64,000 nucleotides of DNA, taken from the NCBI GenBank assembly GCA_020466095.1, contig CM035807.1, positions 105,824,227 to 105,888,226 on the forward strand, read 5' to 3'. Shown here in pieces: positions 1 to 10,529 of the stretch (positions are counted from its first letter, which is position 1; each line of letters starts with the position of its first letter). The DNA is from Chlorops oryzae (lineage: Eukaryota > Arthropoda > Insecta > Diptera > Chloropidae). The notes beneath the pieces are model-generated. The model was not told the origin of the DNA and did no database searches. It was given only the letters and a program-made list of their open reading frames with translations. The translations under genes and the position numbers were made by a program.

Positions 1-279
1 TCCGACACACACTGTACAAGCCTTGTACGCGCAAATATGGATTTTCAGTAGTCGGCATTCACATTTTTCCATTTCCTTTATCCGCACATCCGATCTCAGT
101 GGAATCTCGATAAAATTGAGATCTTTTTATCTACATATTATACAAACCACTTGTGCACACGAATATCAATATATTTTGATGTACGCGCAAATACAAAAAC
201 AGGTATTACACACCACACAACATGCTTGTACAAACATGGATTTGTGCAAATGCTTGTATGGTGTATTTGAGCCTTTATC

Positions 280-357
280 AAAACATCGGATCGATTCGAT
301 GTATCGTACTGTAAACATCGAGTGATTTCGTTGCATCGATGTATATCGAACATCCCT
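280..357. repeat. ATCGAT-rich repeat fragment, MITE-like end
   Basis: This short stretch is packed with ATCGAT, TATCG and ATCGA motifs and ends in CATCCCTA. The same character and the same end occur in the fuller repeats at 17744-18031 and 22211-22496, so I read it as a truncated relative. No left terminus is visible. It lies directly upstream of the ubiquitin-L40 gene, so it could sit near its promoter. The relationship rests on motif density and the terminal CATCCCTA, not on an alignment. Confidence 0.4.
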
Positions 358-383
358 AAAAAAATAAAAAGCAAGCGAAGAAA

Positions 384-628
384 ATTCATTGTGAAATTAC
401 CGAATCGCGTTATTAAATAAGTGTTTGAAATAGATTAAAGATTTCGCTGCCATAACATGCTTCTCTTTTCCTCATGCTATATGCCTGTGTTGAAGCAGCG
501 TAGCTCATTGCACGGAATTGCAAAGATTAGGAAAAAGGGTTAGACCTATCTATATGGTGAAATATTACCGAAATTCATTGCGAAATTACCGAATCGCGTT
601 CTTAAATAAGTATTTGAAATAGAATTGG
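384..628 (+). repeat. Direct repeat (~55 bp) upstream of ubiquitin-L40
   Basis: A block of about 55 bp occurs twice with a few substitutions, at about 384-438 and 573-627. It begins ATTCATTG, runs through GAAATTACCGAATCGCGTT and ends TTTGAAATAGA. The spacing is about 189 bp. The repeats bracket the proposed first exon of the ubiquitin-L40 gene, so one lies upstream of the proposed start site and one in the proposed 5'UTR intron. A local segmental duplication is the simplest reading. No function is shown. Confidence 0.8.
461..473 (+). promoter_or_regulatory. Candidate TCT initiator of the ubiquitin-L40 gene
   Basis: The pyrimidine tract TTCTCTTTTCCTC fits the TCT initiator (YC+1TTTYY) that fly ribosomal-protein genes use instead of TATA/Inr, with the start at the C near 465. 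A transcript from here would begin with a 5' terminal oligopyrimidine tract. It lies 290 bp upstream of the ATG and would require the 5'UTR intron ending at 741. I cannot fix the splice donor, so the position is an inference. Confidence 0.35.
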
Positions 629-729
629 GCGAATAAAAGATGCGGAATGGCCAATTTTTCTTCAAACGCATTCGAACCTCGAAGTAAAAGCAAATTGTTT
701 TTGGAAAATTTATTTGGAATTAATGAACT

Positions 730-741
730 TTTAAATTGCAG
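730..741 (+). promoter_or_regulatory. Candidate 3' splice site in the 5'UTR
   Basis: TTTTAAATTGCAG is a pyrimidine/AT tract ending in CAG, 14 bases before the ATG of the ubiquitin-L40 CDS. Leader introns ending just before the start codon are common in fly ribosomal-protein genes. No donor is assigned; possible GT sites lie between about 480 and 560. Confidence 0.45.
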
Positions 742-746
742 AATAA

Positions 747-1154
<408 letters not shown>

Positions 1155-1264
1155 AGAATCCAGATGAATTAGATCGCTCGGATGACGAGCGTTTTTTCCT
1201 ATGACTAAATTACAGTGCTTATAAAGAAAAAATTTTGGAGAACACCATAAACTCTATGCGTAAG

Positions 1265-1270
1265 AATAAA
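1265..1270 (+). terminator. Polyadenylation signal AATAAA
   Basis: A canonical AATAAA lies 111 bases after the stop codon of the ubiquitin-L40 gene, a normal distance for a short ribosomal-protein 3'UTR. No genomic poly(A) tract follows, which argues against a fresh processed retrocopy. Confidence 0.6.
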
Positions 1271-3787
1271 TTAAGCAGAAAGCAGTTTTTGAACCATATG
1301 GAAATTATATTGCCTTTTGTTACTACATGAAGGAGCATCATTGACTGAAGGTTAACTAAATACTTGATTATTTTACAAGAAAAATCAGTACTTAAATTGT
1401 TTGTATTTCATTTCTATAGCATTAAAAATTGTCATAGACAGAGTTTAAGGCCTTCAAACACTCCAGGATATTCGCGATCTTATCCCTCATTCGATTCCCA
1501 AAACGACCCTTCCAAAAGAGCCGGGCACAACATTGAGCAACTATCAAGAACAGAAAAATATCCCCATGCATTCATTTTTCGACTTGCATACTGTGAACCG
1601 AACATTTTTGAATATGGACACCTTAGCAGAAATGATCACTGATCTTAAGTTCATAGTCAGATATGAGAATAGAGCCTTCAGTGCTGAAAACCAACATCAT
1701 TTAAATTGTAGATTAGAATGATTACCCGAATTCGCTACATGACTATTTTGAGAGCCCTAAGAATTATCAGAATCGGACTTAAATATCCCTCAGAGAACTT
1801 TACCCCACGATAGAACACAAAATTATAACACAAACTTTAACAAAACTCGCTCAAGTCAAAAAATAAAATCACAGGTATGGAATCACAATGTACATATGTG
1901 TCTATATATAACAAACAAAAGACCCATGAGATCAGTGCAAAAACTTGTCAATATACATTTAAAATCCCATAAATTACAAATGCGCTCACGTAGAGTGCGA
2001 TTTATTATCGAAACCATGATGAAGTGGATGCAATGGCCGTGGCAGTAACGACGGATAATGCTTTGAAAATTAATTACAATCCGAAATGAGAAGCGGAGGC
2101 AGCAAAAACGTGATTTTAAAACAAAAGAAAATAAAGAAAACATACAAAAGCAAAAATAGAGAGTGTGAAAGCGAAAGAAGTAAAGGGTTAAGTAACAATT
2201 GGGTCGCCGCATGGAGTCCTATTCCATTGGATGAGTGGTTCAGATGAGCGTGCCTCTTAGCAATTAAACTAATGCACTTCATTAAGTAATTGGAAAATGT
2301 GGCGATGCCAAAGAACGAGCATGAATGCACAAAGAGGAAACCGAACACTGATGGACCGAAAGAACTTAAATGGAAACATTCGAAGGACGAATAATTGAAA
2401 CAAAGAAAAGAAAAAAAAAAAACCAGTGAATTCTGGGGCAAAAGAAAACAATTTTCTTATTGCGGAAAAAATCAAATTTTTCTTTCGGAATTATTTAAAA
2501 TTATGAGATTTTATGGCGAATTTGTGTTTTATAAGTTGCCCGAAGCTCGTAAAAAATTGTGCACCAAATTCGGTTTTTTGCCTGACAGCAATACCCTTTA
2601 TTTTTATTTTTAATCTGCATCATTTTTCATAAACGAATGAATTAAATTCGTGTTCTAAACGAAGAATTAGTCGTGGGAGTATCTAGAACGGATGGACTGA
2701 GAACAATTTTTTTTAAATTGTTAAGATTAAAAGATTATTCTAAAAGTCCTTAAAGCGAAAGAATTGCCGGTCATTAGTAAGATAGCTTCCTCGTTGTATG
2801 TTTCTTCGCCAGATCCCACCGAGGCTTTACATAAAGAAGATTAAGCACTGAAATCTTTTTTTTTCGAAATAATGTACGTGGGGATTCTTTGCTTTTGCAA
2901 TAAAAATTATCTTTCGACTTGGAGGAAAATCCATCGAAACGCATAATCATTTCGAATAGAGAATTCGTTCTTCTAAATGCTTATCGAATGAATAAAATGG
3001 GCGTGAGTCAGCAATCAAACTAATTAGCTAACTTGTTCGCTTCGTAATCCAAAGAATTTTCAATCGAGACGTGTTTGCAATTAAGTCGAAAATCAATAGA
3101 AACACAATATCGCACTTTCAAGCGGGTGAAGCAAAGCGGAAAAAATAAGTAATTCTCTAATTGAGTGGAGAGAAGAAGGCAGCGTTCACCCACCTCAACT
3201 TCAAGAAAAAAAAAAAAAAATATATAAAAAAAAAAAATAAATGCAACCGAAAGAGATAAATGAGTTCAAATGGCTTAAAAGCGAGTGAGAATATCGAAAA
3301 ACCGATTGCACATTTAGCAAACGAGCTACAAAGAAACCATGCTTTTTCCACCCATTCAATGCAATTCCGAAGAATTGGTGCCGAAGGAAATTTTACCTTT
3401 TTTTTCGCCATTTCGAAAAATTGCCAGCATTACGGGATAAGCAGAAAATCCATTCATTTAATTAAGTAAATGCGACAATTTCAACTCTCTCCGAATCACA
3501 CGTGCTCGTACGGAATACTTAGGAATGAAGAATCCATGTTTAAGGGGAAAAGTGGCGTAATCGTCTTAAGCACGAAAAGTTCAAATCGCTTTAAGTGAGA
3601 GCTTGAAAAATTTGCACTTAAGGGTTTTCATGCTTTAATTACATGCAATTAAAAAGAAAAATGGTATTTATGAATACTTGCACATGTGTGGTAATGCGTC
3701 CTAATCGCTCAAGTTAGGATTTGAAGATTGAGAAAAAATAGGAATTGGAGCTTTGGCATTTCGTTTCTTTTGTTATCCTTTTAAAAG
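1271..3787. other. Non-coding stretch, no gene seen
   Basis: AT-rich DNA with A and T runs (for example at 2404-2420 and 3205-3240). Short open frames here are rich in Phe, Lys, Ile and Leu, as expected by chance, and show no recognisable domain. I see no terminal inverted repeats. Confidence 0.6.
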
Positions 3788-3789
3788 GT

Positions 3790-3979
3790 ATTTTATTTTT
3801 TTTTTATTTTTTTTTTATTTATTTTTATTTATTTTATTTATTTTATTTTATTTTATTTTTTTTATTTTATTTTATTTTTATTATTTTATTTATTTTATTT
3901 TTTTATTTTATTTTATTTTTTATTTTATTTATTTATTTTATTTATTTATTTTATTTTATTTTATTTTATTTTATTTTAT
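3790..3979. repeat. (TTTTA)n / (TTTA)n microsatellite
   Basis: About 190 bases consist almost only of TTTTA, TTTA and longer T runs. The open frames through it (Phe/Leu/Tyr-rich) are products of the repeat and not genes. Confidence 0.95.
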
Positions 3980-4975
3980 GTTCAGGTTTACTAAAGGAAA
4001 TTTATTGGAATTTCGATTGGAAGTTTTGGAGCGAGTGGTTGGTAGGCCAAGAAAGCGAAGGCTCTCGTAGTGAAACTGTACTGTGCTATAAAAAAGCTAC
4101 GAGAAACCCGCTCCGCTTCAAAATCACAAATAAAAAACTGAAGAAATTTAACATATTTTTCAAGAACACATCGTTTGAATAATACGAACTCTAACTACCC
4201 TTCGTACAAGAATGATATGAGTTACAAAAGCTTTTTGAAACAAGAAATACTGAACTGGTAAGTCTATCATATTCTTTTTAAATTTTATTCAAGAGCTGAG
4301 GCTCTAAGTAATTTATGTTACCTAATGTTGAACATTGCGAAATATTTTCCTATTGATAAATCGTATTGATGCGATAAATGGCGTTAGGGCTTAGAATCTG
4401 AAATCAAATGGTGAAAAGAAACTTGTTCACTCCGTCGTTATTAACTCGGAATATTTTTAATATTATCAATATTATTCACTAAAAATCTGTTTGAGCCAAT
4501 GAGAAAATCTTGGCAAAGTCCACAAATTCATTCCTCTGAAAAAAATGTCCTTAGGGTCTTTGTTTTATAGTTTAAAGTTCATTCATATATTTTATTTTGA
4601 GGGGGTTCCCTAGTATTCATTGCAATAAAAGCTTCAATGCAAGAAAAAGTTAATGAAATATGCAAAGAATATTATTTGAAATGATTTTTTGGGCGTTAGC
4701 CAAGGATTGTAAGACCATTTTTCAGGTGCACGTCATTTTTCTTTCCATAGATTTAAGACAATTTTTGTCATATTTGGGGTATTTTTCTTCCGAGCCCCAA
4801 TTATCACTCTTATAGAAATATTTAAGAAAATATTTTGTATCACAAAATGAACCTACTCTGTATCCAAAATAATAGTTTGAGGCCTATATTTATATGAGTT
4901 GATTCAATGAAGAATCATTTTAGTGTCTTGAATTCCTTATTTCCTTTTAGTATACAAAAATTTATATGATTAATA

Positions 4976-5596
4976 CAGACCTGTTAAATAATGATTATTT
5001 AATTAATGATTAATTAATCAGATTATTTTTTTCTTATGAGTGAAATAGTGATTATTTAATGATTATTTTTGTATGACCTATATTAATCAATGATTGCGAT
5101 TACCAAATAATCATGAAATAATCAGGATTATTTCAGATAAATGAAAAAAATTAGAAAAAATCAAAAAATAATCAAAAAAATAATCCCGATTAATTTTAGA
5201 TTATTTTTGAATATTTTTGATTTATTTTTTTTTATTATTTTTGATTTTTCCTGATTATTTTTGGGTTTTTTGATTTTTTTGATTATTTTTGATTTGTTCT
5301 GATTTTTTTTTTATTAAAGTTCAAATCGATTGTCCTGACCTAAACGATCAGAAGACAGCGGTCTCAAACGAACTTCATCTATATCTAAGATTAATCGGGA
5401 TTATTTTTTTGATTATTTTTTGATTTGTTCTTATTTTTTTCATTAATCTGAAATAATCCTGATTATTTCATGATTATTTGGTAATCGCAATCATTAATAA
5501 TCAAAAATTTCAAGAAGTTAAATTAATAATGATTATGGATTAAAAAAAGAACAATAATTCATGATTATTAATCTTAATCGGGATTTAACAGGTCTG
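4976..5596. mobile_element. hAT-type MITE (foldback) with 8-bp target duplication
   Basis: The element starts CAGACCTGTTAAAT and ends with the inverse, ATTTAACAGGTCTG. It is flanked on both sides by GATTAATA (4968-4975 and 5597-5604), a perfect 8-bp duplication as made by hAT transposases. The arms are long: the block around GATTGCGATTACCAAATAAT at about 5093 recurs inverted at about 5475-5500, so the single strand can fold on itself. The centre is ATTATTTTTGATT-rich. There is no coding capacity, so it needs a transposase in trans. Its first eight bases match those of the hAT element at 26858. Confidence 0.9.
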
Positions 5597-5604
5597 GATT
5601 AATA

Positions 5605-6936
5605 TCTGAAATTTGAGCCCCGCATAAAAATGGGGGCGTAGCACATTAATCATCGACCGTCACCATCTAAATATTTGCATTGAGGCATTGTTCGAATTCA
5701 TGTTCGTAAATCAATCGAACATGCTGAATTCGAAAAATTTCTTTTATTTTAACTCTTTAACTGAGTTTCGTGTGGTCCTGATTCTTGTCCACGTTTATAA
5801 ACAAATCCGTCCTGACCTTTTACTTCAGCAGTTTGTATTTTTATTTTTTTTATTTTCTAATATTCCAGTCACATCTGTGGCTTTAATTTGGGTAAATCGC
5901 AAAACGTTTCTTTGTTTCACGAAAACTTTACGGGCCTCTAAGCATCTATTTCCGGCCATCTTAAAAATGAAAAAAAAAAAAAAAAATACATTGTAAATAT
6001 ATATATTTGTAAAAATATATATGTATATAGTTCGGTTCGATGTGAGCTGCTTTGGGATACGATCCGCATACAAATTATTTCGTGTTGTTTTTTTTTTATA
6101 TACATAATTCCTTTGGTCCTATAAAAAATTTTCTTCTTTTCTCTTAAATTCCACTTTGACTATATTGTGTGTTGGGGGCGGGAGGCGGTAAAAGAAATAC
6201 AAAATGAAACACGACGGAAGTGATAACTTTGAAAAGTGTCAGCAAACTTAAAGCCTTCCTTCAGCTTTGTTCGAGTTGACAAAGCCCATTTTGCGCACAA
6301 ATTGTGTTCAAAAGTTTCGCTTAAGATTTTTCCCTACTTCGTTATGGGCAGGAAAATGGAGCATCAAAAGTTTGCTCATTTTAAATGAATACCTTTTTTT
6401 TAATTTTTTTGTTGAATTTTTTTTTTTTTTTTTTTTTTTTTCGAAACGGCCTTTTCTTTTGTAATTTTTTTTCTATTTCTCTGTACCTTGTTTAATTAGT
6501 TTAATTTTTTTTTTTTATCGCCGGTGACATTTTATAGCTTTTCTTTTTTAAGCCTTTGACCTGTTTCTTTCGTCAGTCATAATAAAGCGACAGTTCTTCA
6601 GAGCGGACGAAATTTCAAGCGTTAGAAATGGAAAACCGGTAAGCGGCCATAGTCATCATTCTACTTTAACCCTCTATTGCCAACTTTTTTTAACGAAATA
6701 ATCTGAGAAGACTAATTTCGGGTAGAGAAAAACGAATCTGAAATTATTTAATTTATTTAATTTTATTTATTTGAATAAATTCCTTCTAGAGACTGGGCCA
6801 GGAGTTAGGAGGCTAAGCTTTCTGGAGGTTCATATTTTCAAAAATTGTACCTCTATTTTCAAAAATCAAGCCAGCGATAACTCGAACCTCTCTATAATTC
6901 AAAGTGATCACGCGTTCCCTACAAAATCTCTTTATA
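5605..6936. other. Non-coding stretch with homopolymer tracts
   Basis: No gene is supported. It contains A and T homopolymers (about 5969-5985, 6417-6440) and an (AT)n-like patch near 5995-6030. The frames over these tracts are Phe/Lys-rich chance frames. Confidence 0.6.
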
Positions 6937-7024
6937 CAGTCGACTCTCGTTAATTCAAATACTCAATACATAATTTGTAATATTCTAAGAGTCCCTCCAG
7001 TTTCGAATTAACGAGAGTCGACTG
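6937..7024. mobile_element. Miniature mariner/pogo-type element (88 bp)
   Basis: A near-perfect palindrome begins CAGTCGACTCTCGTTAATTC and ends with its inverse. It is flanked by TA on both sides (6935-6936, 7025-7026). TA duplication with CAGT-starting repeats fits Tc1/mariner/pogo miniature elements. It has no coding capacity. Confidence 0.8.
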
Positions 7025-7237
7025 TATTTAAATTTTTGAAAAATTTGAATGTACCAATTTAACTTTATCAATTAAGATTGCTAGAATAGACTAGTGGAAT
7101 ATATTCGAAGTTCTTAAACTGACATGGGGACTACGATCCTAAAAGGGGTTCAAAATAGCTTGATAGTGCACTAAATATCCACTAAAATCAAGTTTTACTA
7201 TTTATTATCTTACTTTCTTTTGATATGTATGAAAATA

Positions 7238-7335
7238 CAGTCGAAATTCCAAGGGAATTCGTTATAAGGAGAAAAAAGGCACTAAAAATTTAGCGAAAAA
7301 TCCTTCAGAAGATTTGTAATAGAGTGTTTCGACTG
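7238..7335. mobile_element. Miniature mariner/pogo-type element (98 bp)
   Basis: It begins CAGTCGAAATTCC, ends TTTCGACTG and is flanked by TA. Only about 10-12 terminal bases are inverted. The first seven bases (CAGTCGA) equal those of the 88-bp element 213 bp to the left, so the same transposase may have moved both. Confidence 0.7.
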
Positions 7336-7412
7336 TATTACTCACCATTAAGCATTCTCATCAGTTTTTTTATTAACGTCTTCGTTTCTAAATGTTTCAA
7401 CTAGGATGACGA

Positions 7413-7755
7413 CTTCTTCTTCTTCTTGCGTGTTTGACTATCCCGGTCTATCCCGAGGTCCGCAAAACGCGACCAGTTCCTCCATTTTGTTCTGTCGGTT
7501 GCATCATCCGAGGTAAGTCCTACAGCCTCTAGGTCCCATTTTATTGTGTCCATCCAGCGCTGTTTCGGACGCCCCCGTTTTCTGTAACCTTGAATTTCCA
7601 GTGCGTAGCCTTTCTTTGCCAAAGTCTCCTCATTTGCTCTCAGGACGTGTGTCCATACCAGCGTAGCCTTGCTTCCCACATTTTCCCAATAATTGACGCA
7701 ACTCTATAGCGTCTACGGATGTCTACGTTTGGAACATGATCAAGACGAGTGAGAC
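7413..7755 (-). pseudogene. RTE-type LINE reverse transcriptase, C-terminal fragment
   Basis: On the minus strand the translation reads RLDHVPNVDIRRRYRVAS, then KMWEARLRWYGH, then VLRANEETLAKKGYALEIQG, then RGRPKQRWMDTIK and DATDRTKWR. This is the conserved tail of non-LTR retrotransposon polyproteins often annotated as craniofacial development protein 2-like or RTE endonuclease-reverse transcriptase. The frame breaks after WYGH: two extra bases (AC) near 7646-7652 shift it, so 7401-7679 is open only from after the break. The 3' end runs into repeated AAG codons, consistent with a LINE tail. All upstream domains are missing (5' truncation). It is a dead copy. Confidence 0.85.
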
Positions 7756-7879
7756 CGGACTATGAATCCAAAAGTGCGCTTAAATCTAATGTCATCAAAA
7801 AACAAGCCGAAAGGTATTCTCCGTCAATTTCTGAAGACATTCCTCAAAACTTCATATCAGAACCAACAAACAACATTTT

Positions 7880-8099
7880 CAACCCGATTCTGAATATTCC
7901 CGGTGAACGAACTCTCGGGAAATTTACTTTTCTCGAGAGAAACTTCTTTTTTAAATATTTGGAAGAAGAAATATGATGGAGAATGGGTATTTGAACTATA
8001 CCCATAACATTCCTTACCCTATCTACATTTAAAAAAGGAGAAAACGCTAAAGGAAATTGCCCGTGAATACGTTCCCCGGTTATATTCAGAATCGGACTG
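7880..8099. mobile_element. Palindromic MITE, about 220 bp
   Basis: The left arm CCGATTCTGAATAT..CCGG.GAACG returns inverted at 8066-8095, with about 50 bp of imperfect pairing on each side. Outer bases read CAACCCG on the left and CAGTCCG on the right after inversion, hAT-like. No convincing 8-bp duplication is left, so the exact ends are uncertain. Confidence 0.55.
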
Positions 8100-9179
8100 T
8101 TTATTCCCCCCGCCACTCGTGTTCATACCTTAAAGTATTTCTCCGCATTTCATTCAAGTCATTCATCCGAGAGCTATCATATGCTTATCCAAAAAAGTTT
8201 GACTGTGTTCTACCCAAAATTTCCTCAACAAAAAATCTTTAAACTTACAGAGAATTCTTAATTAATTTTCATACACAATAAATAAAAAGCTCCTTTGACA
8301 ATTTTTGTTAAAAAAATTTTTTTTTCGTCGCCTCTTCCTCAATATTTTTGTTTTTCCCCCTATTATCCGTAATCCGTATTGTTTGTTTTGTTGTTTATCT
8401 TGGGACGGATTTGTTTTGTTTTTTTCTCGTTATTATTATTATTTTTTGTTTTCTTCGCTCCTGCTTCTGCTTCTGCTTTTGTTTTTGTTTTCATTTTGTG
8501 GTTTTCGAATTTCTTAACTTTTGATGAAAACCACAGCTTTTGTTTACAATTGAAATCTTTCTTTTGGTCCTTTTTTTATATTTTTTATTTTTTTTTCTAT
8601 TTTTATTTTTGTGGATACATCTTTTTTCTTGCATTTTAAAGCAGAGCCTTCCAGTTTAAGGAATCCAAAAAAAAGACAAAAACTAAAGAATGAAAAGGGA
8701 TAAATGCTGTGGGGTTTATTTCGCTTTAAATTATTCTGGCATTCGTTACCTCAAAGACTTGTTGCAAAAATAACAAGACTTTCGGGCGAAAAGCAACCCT
8801 TGATGAAGGTTGGCCAGTTTTTGATACTAATCTTAATTGGATGACTGCCCGGAAGCAGTGGTCAAAAGGTTGTGGCTTTTGCTCCAAATAATAATGAACT
8901 TCTATGGAGCAGTTCATATGAATTGTGGATTTGTGGATCCTGTAGCAAAAGTAGTTAGTGAAAATGATATTTGATAAAGGTTTAATGAAAGTTTGAACGG
9001 ATTTTTTTTCTATACAAATACCTAAATATATATTTTTTATTTTTTTATTTTTCTATTGTTGAAAGTGAAAATAAGATTAAAAAGAAACCTTCATTAGGGA
9101 GCTGGTTATTTTGGCATGTTTAATTAATGAACCCCAAAAATTTCAATGCGACTTCGAGGAGCAGTAAACTTCCACTTTT
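8100..9179. other. Non-coding stretch, no gene seen
   Basis: T-rich low-complexity DNA (8310-8640 and 9005-9060) with a CTGCTTCTGCTT run near 8461. The open frames are Phe/Leu-rich and unsupported. Confidence 0.6.
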
Positions 9180-9637
9180 TATACCCAACACACTCTGTGT
9201 CGAGGGTATATTGCGTTTGTGTGGTTGTGTGTAACACCCAGAACCAGTCGAGATAGACCATACAAAATATATATAATAGAAATGATCAGCGTCACCAGGA
9301 GATTCGATTTAGACATGTCCGTCCGTCTGTCCGTCCGTCCGTCCGTCTGTCCGTCTGTCTGTATACAGTTTTCTTATCGAAGGAGTTGAGCTATTTGACA
9401 AAATTTGGTATGCGTGCTCACGGGGACATGAGTAAGAACAAGTTCGAGAATGGACCCGATCGGACCATTTTTAGGGGTACCTCCAGTACTAGGGTCTGCC
9501 ACAAAAATCCCAAAACTGCCTCAAATTCGGAATTATGGCCTTAAATAACTCTTGATATGAAAAACTATTTGAACATGTGTGTCTGTGTCGGGTATTCTAT
9601 TGTCAGGCTCGCCTGTCTATAACACCCTTACTTGTTT
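9180..9637 (+). mobile_element. Helentron-like (mini-me/DINE-1 type) element, family 1, internally deleted
   Basis: The left end is a hairpin formed by TATACCCAACACA, CTC and TGTGTCGAGGGTATA. An AT microsatellite follows, then the core TGATCAGCGTCACC...TCGATTTAGACATGTC (9283-9319), then GTCC/GTCT repeats (9317-9362). The right end is a GTCAGGC..GCCTG hairpin followed by ACACCCTTACTTGTTT. This order (5' palindrome, AT tract, core, GTCY microsatellite, 3' hairpin) is that of Drosophila mini-me/DINE-1 elements, which are Helentron-associated. It is shorter than copies at 46080 and 59653 because the central segment is missing. It has no coding capacity. Confidence 0.85.
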
Positions 9638-9669
9638 GATAAAAGCTTTTGAAAATCGAAATCTCATAG

Positions 9670-10521
9670 CATGGGCGTACCGAGAGAAAGAGTGCTTTAG
9701 TAGTGATTATATTTGCCACAGTCATGGGCGTATTTACAGTAGGGCAGGGAGGGGCAGCTGGCCCCCTCTAATTAGTTTCTGCTCAGTATACACAGCAAAA
9801 GAGTTTTCCAAGAGTATCAAGAAATGAGATACGGCTGCCAAAATCGTTTTTCTGAAGGTAAAAGGAAACCTATGCGTATATGTGGCAACACCTAGGAACA
9901 TTCGCAAAAGTTTCTGAACAAACTTTAAGGGAAGTTTAGAGAGTTGTGGACCAACAACACATAAAATTCATAACGTCCAATTTCAATGAAAATTTTAATA
10001 TAGAATAAGTGAAAAATTCTAAGAATTTTGGGGCTAAAATTTTATAAAAAAAACTGATTACAACTACTACTTTTTGGACCAGTTTGGAACTAGACCCAAA
10101 CTAGACTAGTTGTAATCAGTCTTTTGAAAAAATTTTAGCTCCAAAATTTTTAGAATTTTTCACATATTCTATATTAAAACTTTCATTGAAATCGAATGTC
10201 ATAATTTTTTTTTAGATTACAACTACTCCTTTTTGGACCAGTTTGGAACTAGACCCAAACTAGACTTGTTGTAATCAGTCTTTTGAAAAAATTTTAGCCC
10301 CAAAATTCTTAGAATTTTTCACTTATTCTATATTAAAACTTTCATTGAAATCGAACGTCATAATTTTTTTTTGGATTTTATGGGTTTTTGGTCCACAACT
10401 CTCTAAACTTCCTCTAACCAACCTAATTTTATTTTTTGGGTTACTGTCTTATAATTCTTCCATATACCACTGTGGCAAATATAAGCACTACTAAAGCACC
10501 CTTTCTCTCGTTACGCCCCTG
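9670..10521. mobile_element. Composite hAT-type foldback MITE
   Basis: It begins CATGGGCGTACCGAGAGAAAG and ends with the inverse of CAGGGGCGTAACGAGAGAAA, with about 50 bp of paired terminus through GCTTTAGTAGTG and ATATTTGCCACAGT. Flanks are TCTCATAG and CTTCATAG, a decayed 8-bp duplication (6 of 8). Inside lies a second inverted pair (9926-10420) and a tandem duplication. The left inner part near 9723-9770 (GGGCGTATTTACAG, GGGGCAGCTGGCCCCC) may be a further hAT end inserted within it. Confidence 0.8.
9926..10420. repeat. Inner inverted repeat with 159-bp tandem duplication
   Basis: The left arm GGAAGTTTAGAGAGTTGTGG returns inverted at about 10397-10416, and pairing runs for more than 100 bp through the AAAATTCTAAGAATTTTGGG block. 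Between the arms a unit of about 159 bp beginning GATTACAACTACTAC occurs twice (10056-10214, 10215-10373). Each unit itself contains the self-complementary pair GATTACAACTA / TAGTTGTAATC. Confidence 0.85.
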
Positions 10522-10529
10522 CTTCATAG

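Noticed and set aside
3745..4182. 145-codon Phe/Tyr/Ile-rich frame resembling a membrane protein
   Set aside because: Most of it is the TTTTA microsatellite; apparent hydrophobic segments follow from T-richness.
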